Shown piece by piece: positions 28,829 through 40,993 of a stretch of 64,000 nt of DNA (the stretch's first letter is position 1; each line of letters begins with the position of its first letter). The DNA is taken from NCBI GenBank assembly GCA_016946835.1, contig JACVTC010000075.1, positions 1 to 64,000 on the forward strand, written 5' to 3'. The DNA is from Neocallimastix lanati (nom. inval.). Its lineage: Eukaryota > Neocallimastigomycota > Neocallimastigomycetes > Neocallimastigales > Neocallimastigaceae. A program made the translations under genes and the position numbers. The notes beneath the pieces are model-generated. The model was not told the DNA's origin. It was given only the letters and a program-made list of their open reading frames with translations, and did no database searches.

Positions 28829-29845
28829 TTGAGCATTGTATCATTATCTAGTAACTATAATGATTTAGTTGCTACAGCTATTTGTTATGATAGAATACTT
28901 AGTAGTGATATAAATAATAATATTCCTATCAGTACGTTAGAATTTGATAAAGAATTAGATAATCGTGTGAGATATTTAATTACTAATAAATTAAACTCTG
29001 TTATATCCAGTACAGCAAAAAATAATCCTAAAATATATAATATTAATAGTAAATTTACAAAGGAAGATAAATTTAGTTGGGGAGATAGTATTGTTTATGC
29101 ATTAAGTGAATCTAGTTTAATAAATATGTTTTATGATAAATCAAACATTAAAAGTAAATCTGATGTATTATCACATTTAATTAAAGATAGTAATATTGAA
29201 TCCTATGATAGTTTAGGTTATTCGGTTGAATTAAATTATCAATATGCTAATTATCAATCACCAGGTAGTATAAATTCAAAAGATGCTAATGCAGTAACCC
29301 ATAATTATAATAAGTTACATGATAAATTAATAAAAAATATTCAACCCTTGGATGAATTTCAAAATGAAATATTTTCTGAAGCTATAGATGAAGTTATGAA
29401 ATATAATCCTAATATTGAATCAAAAATTACCGAAAACGCGAATATAAAGATTGAAGTAGTATTTAATGAAATATCCGAATATGACGATAAAATTAAAGAA
29501 TCTATAACTGATGATACTAAAAAACATATAGAAACTACAATAAATAAGTTTACTATATATGTGGTTGGATCATATTATAAGTTTGCAAAGATGTTAGGAA
29601 GAGAAAACCAAGTAACCATTGATGATTATAAAAGTTATTTTAATAATAACATTAAATATGTTTCCAATTATATTACTAAAAATAATATTAATTTAAATAA
29701 CAAACCTTTAGTAATTAGTATAAAACCTAATATGAATAATATTAATAGTATTCATAACTATTGTATTAGTAAAAATAATATTGTAAAAGCTAATAAACAA
29801 TTTAGAATAAAATATATAAATATTAAGAAACAAATAACTAAATAA
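28829..29845 (+). CDS. C-terminal segment of the long secreted-type protein (frame-broken)
   Basis: 338 residues counted from a TTG at 28829, which is not a credible start. The frame is open from about 28,760, immediately after the A-run where the previous ORF stops, so this is the third piece of the same gene. Predicted globular rather than coiled; contains SIVSLSSNYNDLVATAICYD at its start and a Lys-rich tail. No family recognised. Taken together the three pieces would code about 1,840 residues behind a signal peptide. Confidence 0.65.
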   Translation: MSIVSLSSNYNDLVATAICYDRILSSDINNNIPISTLEFDKELDNRVRYLITNKLNSVISSTAKNNPKIYNINSKFTKEDKFSWGDSIVYALSESSLINMFYDKSNIKSKSDVLSHLIKDSNIESYDSLGYSVELNYQYANYQSPGSINSKDANAVTHNYNKLHDKLIKNIQPLDEFQNEIFSEAIDEVMKYNPNIESKITENANIKIEVVFNEISEYDDKIKESITDDTKKHIETTINKFTIYVVGSYYKFAKMLGRENQVTIDDYKSYFNNNIKYVSNYITKNNINLNNKPLVISIKPNMNNINSIHNYCISKNNIVKANKQFRIKYINIKKQITK

Positions 29846-29923
29846 TTGTAATAACTAATTAATAAGATATATAAATGTTAAGAAACAAAAAGAAAAAAAA
29901 AATAAAAATAAAATAAAATAAAA

Positions 29924-29954
<31 letters not shown>

Positions 29955-30617
29955 TTATAATTATTATTATTATTACTATTATTACTATTATTATTATTAT
30001 AATTTTTATTATTATTTTTATAAAATTAATATAATGTTTATTAATTTTATTAATAATATTATAATTACTAATAAGCAAATAAATAAAATAAAATAGTTAA
30101 AGTAATTAATATTGTATAATTATTATAGTAAAAAAAAAAAATACTATATTAATTATTAATATTATAATTACTTTTTTTTAAAAATTTATTTTTTAATTTT
30201 ATTTTCTTATTATTAATTAATTAATTATTTTCTTCTTCTTATTATTTTTTTTTTATGTTAAAAAAATCAAGAACGACTTATTTTCATTTACTATTTTAAA
30301 GTAATAAATAAAAATAAAAATATTTTAAAAAATATTAATAAATAAAGTAAAAAAATTTTTTATAACAAATAATTTATAGTAAATATTAAATATTATATTA
30401 CATTAAATTTATAATTATATATAATTTAATAATATAGCCATTCTAAAAAACATAAAGCTATATTTTAATTTATTTATATATCTATATTTTTTATAAAATG
30501 ATTTTTTAAAAATAAATAATTAATTTTCAAAAATATAAATTATTAAAAATTAAGAATAAAAAGAAAAATAAAAAAAAAAATAAAAATTATTTATCTTATT
30601 TTTTAAATAATAAATTT
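29846..30617. other. AT-rich spacer
   Basis: 770 bases, nearly all A/T, with (AT)n near 29,938-29,955 and a TTA/ATT-rich stretch. A 66-codon minus-strand ORF here is Ile-only low complexity and rejected. No gene. Confidence 0.6.
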
Positions 30618-31850
30618 ATGAAGTTAATTAATATTGTACTTTGTATATTCTTTGCTAATAGTATTTTAGCAAATGAAACTAAAATATTTTGTCGTTATAA
30701 TCATAAAGGTGTAACTAAAGTTTATGATCCAGCTTATTTCGACGAAGACGGTAATGTTGTATTCGCTAAAACAATAGAAGAATATGCAAAGGTTTTAGGG
30801 CCTACTTGGTATGGAGTTTCTTGGTGTGATAATAGTACTATGGTCAATAGTATTGGTATTTACTATGATATTTCTTCAATTCAAGAAAATTTAAGAAAGA
30901 GATCTAATCAAGACGATGAAACAAAAGATAATAATGATATGAATAATGAAATATCAGAAAATAAAAATAAAACAGAAAATGTTAATCCATACGTAAGAGG
31001 TAAAAATACAATTGAAGAGTCAAAACAAATAATTGCTAATTACATTGATGCTATTTATGATAAATTAAAAGAGAGTGATAAACAATGTATACCATTAGTT
31101 AGTAATAATCCAAAATTTAATCCTTATCATAAATCATTGATTATAGGTATTAATGATCGGGTTCCTAATATTAGACATGCAACAGGTGGTATCATGAAAT
31201 TACCTAATTCTATTAATAGTATTATTAACGATGTTTCCAGTGGATTATCGCAAGGGTTTACGAATTTTGCTGCCGTAAGCAATTGTAAGGGATGTACTGT
31301 TGTTTGTGATGCTCTTATTACTTTTACAAATGAACGTCAGTATTCGATTACTGATTCAGAAGGACAAGTTATATCAAGTAGTATAGGAAATATTGAAAGT
31401 AATACGGATACTTTAACAGATGAAATATCCAATACCATTGAAATTGCATCTACATTGACCCATTCTGACAGTATAACTCAATCCGAATCCGATGCTAACA
31501 CAAATTCATTAGAATTAGCAGTTTCTATAGCGCATTCAGAGTCCAAAACAGATACAAATGATAATAATATGTCGGTCAACGTTGATCACTCTGAAGCTAA
31601 TGTTCATAGAGTTACTGAAGATGATACTCATGCCATAACTAATACCACAAGTGTTTCTAGAGAAAATAATTGGAGTGGATATAAAGAAAAATCAGGTACA
31701 AAAGAATATAGTTATTTAAGTAAAGAAGATTATGACTATCATGATGATCAATATGAGCCCATCGGTAGAATAGATTATATAAATGATAAAACTTCGTATA
31801 ATGACAAAAATAAAAGAAATGAAAATAATTACGAATTTATTGTATATTAA
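30618..31850 (+). CDS. Secreted protein of unknown function with Ser/Thr-rich repeat region
   Basis: 410 residues from ATG 30618 with a clear signal peptide (MKLINIVLCIFFANSILA). The N-terminal domain (about 20-95) has paired cysteines and aromatic residues (GPTWYGVSWCDNST). A charged Asn/Lys linker follows (about 95-125). Next comes a second domain with a Cys-rich NCKGCTVVCDALITF motif (about 224-238), then about 100 residues of Ser/Thr/Asp/Asn/His-rich repeats (THSDSITQSESDANTNSLEL and relatives). No transmembrane segment or GPI-like tail is seen. Family unknown. The composition suits an extracellular or cell-surface protein. The small broken gene immediately downstream may be a continuation. 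Confidence 0.82.
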   Translation: MKLINIVLCIFFANSILANETKIFCRYNHKGVTKVYDPAYFDEDGNVVFAKTIEEYAKVLGPTWYGVSWCDNSTMVNSIGIYYDISSIQENLRKRSNQDDETKDNNDMNNEISENKNKTENVNPYVRGKNTIEESKQIIANYIDAIYDKLKESDKQCIPLVSNNPKFNPYHKSLIIGINDRVPNIRHATGGIMKLPNSINSIINDVSSGLSQGFTNFAAVSNCKGCTVVCDALITFTNERQYSITDSEGQVISSSIGNIESNTDTLTDEISNTIEIASTLTHSDSITQSESDANTNSLELAVSIAHSESKTDTNDNNMSVNVDHSEANVHRVTEDDTHAITNTTSVSRENNWSGYKEKSGTKEYSYLSKEDYDYHDDQYEPIGRIDYINDKTSYNDKNKRNENNYEFIVY

Positions 31851-31884
31851 AATAATTATAGATCGGATAACGAAACACAGTTAG

Positions 31885-32315
31885 AAAAGATTTCTTCCTT
31901 TAGTAGCATTGGCACCTATAATAGTTGATTTTGCTATTTCAACTGCAGCTAGAGTATTAGTAAAACAAGGAATAAAGTATGCTGGTAAATATGTAGTTAA
32001 AAAAATAGCTAAAAAATTAGCTAACAAAGCAGGTAAAGAAGCAGCGAAAAATCTATCTAAAAAAGTTAAAAGGAGAGGAAAAAAAAAATTATATAGATGG
32101 AACAAATCAAGCAGGTCAAACGGTTTCAAAATTATATGGAAATATACAAAAAAATGATAATTTAGATTTTCATAAAGAATCATTTAGCCGAACTTATGAT
32201 CAAAATAAAAAATTATCAACAAACAGAAAATTGGAATCAAAAAAATTTTGATCAAAAAGAAACATGGAATTGGAAAAATTTTGATCAAGTTGAATATTGG
32301 AATAAAAGAAAATAA
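31885..32315 (+). pseudogene. Small frame-broken gene with basic/alanine-rich helix and WN-repeat tail
   Basis: Coding-like sequence in three frames. A hydrophobic then Lys/Ala-rich stretch (PIIVDFAISTAARVLVKQGI) runs from about 31,885 to a nine-A run at about 32,080. A second frame continues (IDGTNQAGQTVSKLYGNI) to an A-run near 32,240, and a third finishes with WNWKNFDQ-type repeats and TAA at 32,313. No good ATG precedes it, so it may be the tail of the secreted protein at 30,618 or a separate gene. The shifts are all at poly-A runs, so assembly error is as likely as decay. Function unknown. Confidence 0.55.
32226..32305 (+). repeat. 33-bp tandem repeat coding WN-K-NFDQ units
   Basis: Two and a half units of GAA-x-TGGAAT-x-AAAAATTTTGATCAA, close to the stop codon of the broken gene. 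Confidence 0.75.
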
Positions 32316-35300
32316 CAAACGGAATAGAATATTATATATAATTATAATTATTTTACTATTTTATAAAAATAAAATGTTTTTAAAAATTTTTAATTTCTAA
32401 AAATAAAAAATTAAAAAGTAGTATATTATTGAAAAAATATTTTAATGACGAAATCATTTATAATATATGGTTTTTCTTTTATTAAATTGTATATTAATGA
32501 CTATTTCAAATTTTTGATACTAATAGCAAGTGTTATATTGATGGAAATTTATATTTTAATAAAATTAATATTTTAACTACTCATAATATTCATTTATATA
32601 GAATATTGTAAATATTTTTTAATTGAACTTATCATATATATTATATGGACAAATAGACCAATAGTTTTAATCACAAGTAAAAATTATAAATCGTCAATCT
32701 TATTAATTTATTGAGATAAACCAAATATAAGAAGATACAAAAATTATCTGAATTCATCTTTTCACTCAACTTTCTCAGAAAATATTCATTGCAAAGATAA
32801 TATAATGTAATTAATTAAAATTATTTAAGAACAAGTAACATCTTTAGTATAAATATATATAAATTTCATTATATTGAACATCGCTAATAACTTATTTATG
32901 TTTGTTTATAAATAACTTTATAAATAAAACATTATATTCAATTAAATTTTAATTCTTTAATTTATTTAAAAATTTACTGAAATTTATAATGTTATGTTTT
33001 TTCATACGTAATTCTCATTTTTTTTATATATTGACAATAAAAATTAAATTTTTTATATTTTATTTTAAAGGGTTATATTTAATATATTTAGATTTCATAA
33101 ATAAGTATATTTTGTATATTAATTAATTTATAGTTTAATTAATAATACAATTTTTCTATTTTTATTTCTCTTATTAATTAATATAATATCTTTCTAATAA
33201 ATGGAAAATCTCTTATTATATTTACAATATTAAGTTATACATTTATTGATATTTTTATGTAAATTTTATTATGATTATATTCATGACAAATTTTCAAAAA
33301 TTCCAATAATGAAATTTTTAAACTTGTCTTATATGTTCGATATTGTTTAATGCTAAATAATAACCGTATAATCGAAGATTTATATTATTAATTGATTTAA
33401 TTTAATAAAATTTAATATTTTCAAAATAAAAATAGTTGATTTATTCCATTATTCAGTGTTTATTTTTTTTTTGTAATTGATTTAATTTATAATATATAAT
33501 TTAATATAACTAATTTAATAAAATATAAAATGTACTTATTGTTATTATAGTTGTTGCAAAAAAAATATATTTATATAACTATATCCACAATTACTAAAGC
33601 ATTTAATATATTTTATTCTATACAATTTAAAATAAAATATTTAATGAAATTTATGTTATATAATATAGTTTTAAATATATTTAAAAAAAAAAACAATAAA
33701 TAATTAGTGAAAAATGTAATTTACGAAATATTTAATAATAATATATAATTAAAATTTTTATTAATTGACTTATTTTCATTATTACATCAAACAAATTTAT
33801 TTTATCTATTTATAAAATAATTTTTATTTCTTATTAAATAAATATTTTCATATAAATATCTCAAAATTTTATTAATTAAATAAGTTAATAGGATAAATTA
33901 TTAATTTATTGCTAATATTTAGAAAATTTTAAGAAAAATGGTAATTTATATTATTTTAAATAAAAAAAATAATCAAAATTATAATTTTAATTTCTTAATA
34001 AAAATAAACATTTTTTCTCAAATTAAATAGAATTAGAAATATAAATTTTATTTATATATTAATAAAATATTTTTTATTTGTAAATAATGTAATTGTATTT
34101 TATATAAATTAATATTGTTTACAAAATTTTATATAAAATGAGTTTACTTTTTTTTATTATTTAATAATTATTTTAGTATTATATAAATTAAATATATAAA
34201 TATTATTTATTATTTTTATAATAAAAATTTTTTAATTGATATATTTAATTATTATACAAATTTAAAATATTTTATACCTTGCATAATAAATATTTTTTAT
34301 TCATTAAAATTAAATTTTTAATTTATAATTTAAATATTATATATATATAAATCATTAATTTTTATCCTTTATATTAAATCTACTTGTGTTTATGAAATTT
34401 CTACTATATGAAAAGCAAATTGGGTTTTATCGTATTATAATTTTAGAAATCCCTTTAATGTATTTCTCAATAAAAATAGTTATTTAATAAAATATATCAC
34501 CTATATTTATATATATGATTTCATTTTGTTAAATAAATGTAATAGAGAGAAATGTATTTGGGACTTCGAATTATTATCTAATAAATGTATTAATATTCCT
34601 TATGCTTTTAATATTTAATAACTATTATTTCATTTCGATAGTATTAGTTTAAATTATATATCATTTATATATTGTACTAAACTATCTTTTGATAAATGCT
34701 TTTATGAAAATTAATTTTCATTGAAGTTATATACTAAATATTAGAATCTTATAATAGATAATTTAATAATTCAATAAATAGAAATTATGATATAAAAATA
34801 ATTCAAATCATTCTTAATTTTGCTTGATTTATTTTCATAAAGTAAAATATTATTGGTAAGCCTTTCGAATATTTATTTTTTTTTTTTACTAATAAAGCTT
34901 CTTCAATTCATTTTATAATTAAAAATAAGCTTTTTTTGTAGGATTGAATATAATTTGCTTTTCATATCTATTATTTAAATGCTTATATTTTTATCATTTG
35001 CTAACATTGAATACAAGTACTTATATTTCAAATAAAGATTATATATAAAAAAAATTGTTTGTATATTAGTGATTTTTAATATATATATTTTTTTAAATTT
35101 TATTTATTTTTATTTTTAATCATTTTTCGTTTTTTTTTTAGTTATTAATTTTTTATTGATTTGTTTTCTTCTTCTTTTTTTTTAAGAAGAAATTTATACT
35201 AAATTAATACCAAAAGTTAAAGAAATATTTTATAATTAACATAATATAATATAATAATTATATAAGTATTTTTATTTTCTTTTTTTTTATAAATAATTAA

Positions 35301-35812
35301 TAAAAAAATGATGATAATTAATATTATGCTAATAATACTAATTATAAATGATAATAATAATATTAATTTCATTAAAAATGATTCTTTTAATTTAAAAATA
35401 AATATTTTAATGATGATTTAATATATATATTTTAGTAATAACTAAATAAGGGATAAAAATATTAAAATATATTTTTTCATTTTTATATAATTTACATTAT
35501 AAATAATAATATATAATTATAATTAATTTTTTTATATTACTTTAATTTATTAAGAATTCTTTTATTAATTTAATAATATATATACTTAATAAAAAGAAAT
35601 TAAAAACTTTAAATAGTATATTAACGAATTTAACTATTAATTAAATTTATTTTTAAATTATTAAAATTTTAAATATTGAAATAAATATACTTTATTAATA
35701 TTTCTAAAATTTTTTTACACTTATATATTTACGAAATCAAAATTATTTTTATTAATTATAAAAAAGAAAAAAATTATTTTTTAATCAATAATTATATACT
35801 TTAAACTTTTAA
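32316..35812. other. 3.5 kb gene desert
   Basis: No ORF, RNA gene or mobile-element motif is recognisable on either strand. Composition is extremely A/T-rich with scattered poly-T/poly-A. A slightly less AT-rich stretch (about 34,370-34,760) might be a very old gene or transposon remnant, but I cannot support that. Confidence 0.6.
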
Positions 35813-35824
35813 TTGATCAATAAA

Positions 35825-36817
35825 ATGGATAACAATATTAATATAATCAAACGATATATTGAAAAAAAAGATTATATTAATTTAGAGGAGATTTTAAGTA
35901 ATTTTATTATTCCCTTAAATGAAATACTAAATAAAAACTTTGATATAATATGTTTTGCAATTAAAAATGGATGTGAAGATTCTTTTATTAAAAATATTTA
36001 TAAATGGTATAATATTAATCAGTTAGATTATTGTTATTTTTTAAATAATAGATTTATTTCTCCACTATTATATTCATTTATTTATAAAAAATATGAATTA
36101 ATTGAGTTCCTAACAAATAAAGGAGCTAATATTAATAGAAAATATAATAATATGAGTTTATTAAAATACTTAATTAATAATGAATATTTTAATGAAGAAA
36201 ATATTTCAATTTTAGTTAAAAATAAATATAAATTTAGTCGTCATGATTTTGAAATTCTTTTTCAAAAAGAGTTCAATTTAATTATATTAACATTTGAACA
36301 AATCACTTTATTCAACGAAGAAATAAAAAATAATTATAATAAAAATAATAATATGGAAAAAAAAAAAAGAAGAAGATTTGAAAAAGAAAAAGAAAAAGAA
36401 AAAATCATCATGCAGGAAATTAATATACCATTTATGTGGTATATCAAATTATTTAAAGAAAATAAATTTAGAGAAATAACTCTAATACTTAAATATGAAA
36501 GATCAAAAGAAAAATTTAATGGAATAAAATTTTTCGATCATCAATTTAAATATTTAAATAAAAATAGAGAAAATGATATTGAATTTCATTTCTTACATGA
36601 AATTATTGAAAAAAATATTGAAATCCCAAATTTCAAAAATGGAAATTATGATGATGTAAATAAAGATATCCAGATTAGAAATAAATTTGAACAAATTTTA
36701 AATAGAAAAAGAAAATTATATAAAAGAATTCTTTTAAATAAAAAAAACGAAGAAATTGAAGAATTTAAAAATAATAATAAATTTTTTTTACTCTATTTAC
36801 AAAAAAAAAAATTATAA
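35825..36817 (+). CDS. Ankyrin-related protein, paralogue of the gene at 40,994
   Basis: About 330 residues from ATG 35825 (an earlier TTG at 35813 is not a likely start). The N-terminal third has a degenerate ankyrin pair: FDIICFAIKNGCEDSFIKNI, then SPLLYSFIYKKYELIEFLTNKGANIN. The C-terminal half is a family-specific region starting INIPFMWYIKLFKENKFREI. The minus-strand protein at 40,994-42,142 has the same order: FDLLTLALSLNCSFYIIKLI, SPLLVSLEFSDFQSVEFLIN, then IEIPMELYLKYLDRKDYKKV. They are diverged members of one family, likely a fungal lineage-specific expansion. A Lys/Arg/Glu run (about 180-195) may act as a nuclear signal. Role unknown beyond protein binding. Confidence 0.78.
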   Translation: MDNNINIIKRYIEKKDYINLEEILSNFIIPLNEILNKNFDIICFAIKNGCEDSFIKNIYKWYNINQLDYCYFLNNRFISPLLYSFIYKKYELIEFLTNKGANINRKYNNMSLLKYLINNEYFNEENISILVKNKYKFSRHDFEILFQKEFNLIILTFEQITLFNEEIKNNYNKNNNMEKKKRRRFEKEKEKEKIIMQEINIPFMWYIKLFKENKFREITLILKYERSKEKFNGIKFFDHQFKYLNKNRENDIEFHFLHEIIEKNIEIPNFKNGNYDDVNKDIQIRNKFEQILNRKRKLYKRILLNKKNEEIEEFKNNNKFFLLYLQKKKL

Positions 36818-37384
36818 TTAATTAGAATTAATTAAAATAAACATTAAAAATAAAAAAAAAAAAAAAAAAAAAAAAAGACAAATTCACATATAATAATTTT
36901 TATTTCATGATAAAATAATAATAAGATTATTATTTTATTATTTATATATTTTTTAATTTCTTAATTAATATACTTAAATTTTTATATATTTTTTATATTT
37001 TTTAAATTCTAATATTTTTTTTATAATATGTAAAATTAATATATTTTATATAAAACTAATTTTATTTTATATAATAAATATAATTATTTAATATTAAAAA
37101 AAAATTGTGTTAATGTAATTAAATTTTATTGTTATATAAAAAAAATTTAATGTAAATAAAAAAATTTAATAATAATGATCATGTTCGTGTTTAAATTTAA
37201 ATATTCGTGTTAATTTAATGTTTTATTTTTAAATTTATATTTAAAATTTTTGATAAAAATATATATATATATTTTATTTATTGTTATATAAATTTTTACA
37301 TTTTTTTTATTAATTCATACTTTATATTATTATTTAAATTTTTTTTATATAAATAAAAATAATAAATATATTTTACTTTAAATA
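36818..37384. other. AT-rich flank of satellite array
   Basis: Poly-A tract (about 36,856-36,876) followed by A/T-rich sequence leading into the satellite. No gene. Confidence 0.55.
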
Positions 37385-40300
37385 ATAACCATATATTTTA
37401 TTTATTATTTTTTTATTATGTTATATATTCATTTTTCTTTATTTTTTTATCTTAAAAACAATGAAATGTATTATTAAATAATTTGTCAAGTAACGTGATA
37501 TGTTATATGTAAAATAATCATAAATAATTTAATTAATAAATTCTTATAATTTTTTAGTGAAATATAAAAATGATGGAAATCAAAACTTGTAAAATCTTTG
37601 AATTAATTTATTGAAATTCCGAAATTAATTTAATAAAAACAAAATAAAACTATCGAAAAATCCAAATAATAACTATATATTTTATTTATTAATTTTTAAT
37701 ATATTTTATATTTATTTTTCTTTATTGTTTATCTCAAAAAAAAGGAATGTATTTTTTAATAGTTTGTCAAGTAACGTGAACAATATTTTATATGTAAATT
37801 ACACATAAATAAATTAAATAATAAATTCTCAATAATTTCTAGTAAAATATAAAAATGATGGAAATTAAAACCTGTAAAATCTCGGAATTAATTTATTGAA
37901 ATTTCAAAAATAATTTAACAAAAATAAAATAAAACTATCGAAAAATCCAAACAATTACCAAATATTTTAATTATTATTTTTTTTATTATGTTTTATATTT
38001 ATTTTTCTTTATTTTTTTATCTCAAAAAAATAAAATGTATTTTTTAATGGATTGTCAAGTAACGTGATATGTTATATGTAAATTTATCATAAATAATTTA
38101 ATTAATAAGTTCTTATAATATTTTCGTTAAATATAAAAATGATGGAAATTAAATCTTGTAAAATTTTGAATTAATTTATTGAAATTTCATAATTAATTTA
38201 ACAAAAATAAAATAAAACTATTCTAAATCCAGATATTAACCAAATATTTTATTTATTATTTTTTTCATATGTTTTATATTCATTTTTCTTTATTTTTTTA
38301 TCTCAAAAATATGAAATGTATTTTTTAATATTTATCAAGTAACGTGAACACTATGTTATATGTAAAATTATCATAATTGATTTAATAAATTCTTATAATT
38401 TTTTCGTTAAATATAAAAATGATGGAAATTAAATCTTGTAAAATTTTGAATTAATTTATTGAAATTTCATAATTAATTTAACAAAAATAAAATAAAACTA
38501 TTCTAAATCCAGATATTAACCAAATATTTTATTTATTTTTTTTTTTATATGATTTATATTTATTTTTCTTTATTGTTTATCTCAAAAAATGGAATGTATT
38601 TTTTAATAGTTTGTCAAGTAACGTAAACTATATTTTATATGTAAATTACACATAAATAAATTAAATAATAAATTCTCAATAATTTCTAGTTAAATATAAA
38701 AATAATGGAAATTAATATCTATAAAATCTTTGAATTAATTTATTGAAATTTCAAAATTAATTTATCAAAAAAAAAATAAAACTATTTTAAAATCCAAATA
38801 ATAACCAAATATTTTATTTATTATTTTTTCATATGTTTTATATTCATTTTTCTTTATTTTTTTATCTCAAAAATATGAAATGTATTTTTTAATAGTTTGT
38901 CAAGTAACGTGAACTATATTTTATATGTAAATTACACATAAATAAATTAAATAATAAATTCTCAATAATTTCTAGTTAAATATAAAAATGATGGAAATTA
39001 AAACCTGTAAAATCTCGGAATTAATTTATTGAAATTTCAAAATTAATTTATCAAAAAAAAAATAAAACTATTTTAAAATCCAAATAATAACCAAATATTT
39101 TATTTATTATTTTTTTCATATGTTTTATATTCATTTTTCTTTATTTTTTTATCTCAAAAATATGAAATGTATTTTTTAATATTTATCAAGTAACGTGAAC
39201 ACTATGTTATATGTAAAATTATCATAATTAATTTAATAAATTCTTATAATTTTTTCGTTAAATATAAAAATGATGGAAATTAAATCTTGTAAAATTTTGA
39301 ATTAATTTATTGAAATTTCATAATTAATTTATCAAAAATAAAATAAAACTATTCTAAATCCAGATATTAACCAAATATTTTATTTATTTTTTTTTTTTAT
39401 ATGATTTATATTTATTTTTCTTTATTGTTTATCTCAAAAAATGGAATGTATTTTTTAATAGTTTGTCAAGTAACGTAAACTATATTTTATATGTAAATTA
39501 CACATAAATAAATTAAATAATAAATTCTCAGTAATTTCTAGTTAAATATAAAAATAATGGAAATTAATATCTATAAAATCTTTGAATTAATTTATTGAAA
39601 TTTCAAAATTAATTTATCAAAAAAAAAATAAAACTATTTTAAAATCCAAATATTAACCAAATATTTTATTTATTATTTTTTCATATGTTTTATATTCATT
39701 TTTCTTTATTTTTTTATCTCAAAAATATGAAATGTATTTTTTAATATTTATCAAGTAACGTGAACACTATGTTTTATGTGAAATGATCATAAATAATTTA
39801 ATTAATAAATTTTTAGTATATTTTAGTTAAATACAAATATGATGGAAAAAAATTATGTAAAATTTTTGAATTAATTTATTGAAATTTCAAAATCAATTTA
39901 ACACAAAAAAAATAAAACTATTGAAAAATCCAAATAATAACTATATATTTTATTTATTACTATTTTATTATGATTTATATTCTTTTTTTTTTTTTTTAAA
40001 AAAAAAATGAAATATTAATTTTAATAGTTTGTCAAGTAACGTGAACACTATGTTATATGTAAAATAATCATAAATAATTTAATTAATAAATTTTTATATT
40101 TTTTAGTTAAATATAAAAATGATGGAAATTAAATCTTGTTAAATTTTGAATTAATTTATTGAAATTTCAAAATTAATTTAACAAAAAAAAAAAAAAAAAA
40201 AAAAAAATTAAAATCCAAATAATATTAATAAATTATTTATTATTAGTTTACGTTATATGTTCATTTTTCTTTATTTTTTTTATCTCAAAAACAATGAAAA

Positions 40301-40440
40301 GTTTTTTAATAGGTCGTCAAGTAACGTGAACACTATTTTAAATGTAAAATAATCATAAATAATTTAATTAATAAAATTTTATTATTTTTTAGTTAAATAC
40401 AAAATATATGAAAAAAAAAAAAAAAAAAAAAAAAATTGGA
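37385..40440. repeat. Satellite array: 11 units of about 283 bp
   Basis: A conserved core GTCAAGTAACGTGAAC recurs at about 37,485, 37,766, 38,054, 38,334, 38,613, 38,899, 39,185, 39,465, 39,750, 40,031 and 40,316, spacing 279-288. Each unit also carries ATATAAAAATGATGGAAATT and GAATTAATTTATTGAAATTTC strings. Units 4 and 5 are nearly identical to units 7 and 8, about 851 bp apart, showing a three-unit higher-order duplication. The last unit is degraded by poly-A growth. There is no ORF, so this is non-coding satellite DNA. Confidence 0.95.
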
Positions 40441-40993
40441 ATTAATTTACTGAAATTTTAAAATTAATATAAAAACTAAACAAAAAATTACATTATAATT
40501 TTAATAAAATATACTATAAATAAAAATAAATAAATAAATAAAAAAAAAAAAAAAAAAAAAAAAAGAATTAAAATGAAATAAAAAATATATTTTATTAAAA
40601 AACAAATATAAAAATATTTAAAAAATAATTTTTAAAAATTAATAAGAATATATATTTCTTTTATATATATTTTTTTTTTTATTCTTTTTTTTATAAAAAA
40701 TCTTTTTTAGTATTTAAAAGAAATTTTTTAATTATTTTATGTAATATATAAATTTTTTTTTTTATTTTATTTAATATTTGTTTCGTATAAAATAATAAAA
40801 ATGCTACATGTTTCAATATAATATCATTATAATACATATTAATATAAAAAATTACATGAAATATATAAAATTTTCAATAAAAAATAAAATTAATACATTA
40901 ATAATAAAATAAATTTTAATACAAATTTATTAATACTTTTAAATAATTTGAGAGTATTATAATTTAATTATTAATTGATTTATCATAAAAATT
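40441..40993. other. AT-rich spacer
   Basis: 550 bases including a poly-A run (about 40,540-40,563) and poly-T tracts, between the satellite and the 3' end of the minus-strand ankyrin-related gene. No gene. Confidence 0.55.

Noticed and set aside
37385-40440. CRISPR array
   Set aside because: The whole ~283-bp unit is repeated, with no unique spacers, and the genome appears eukaryotic.
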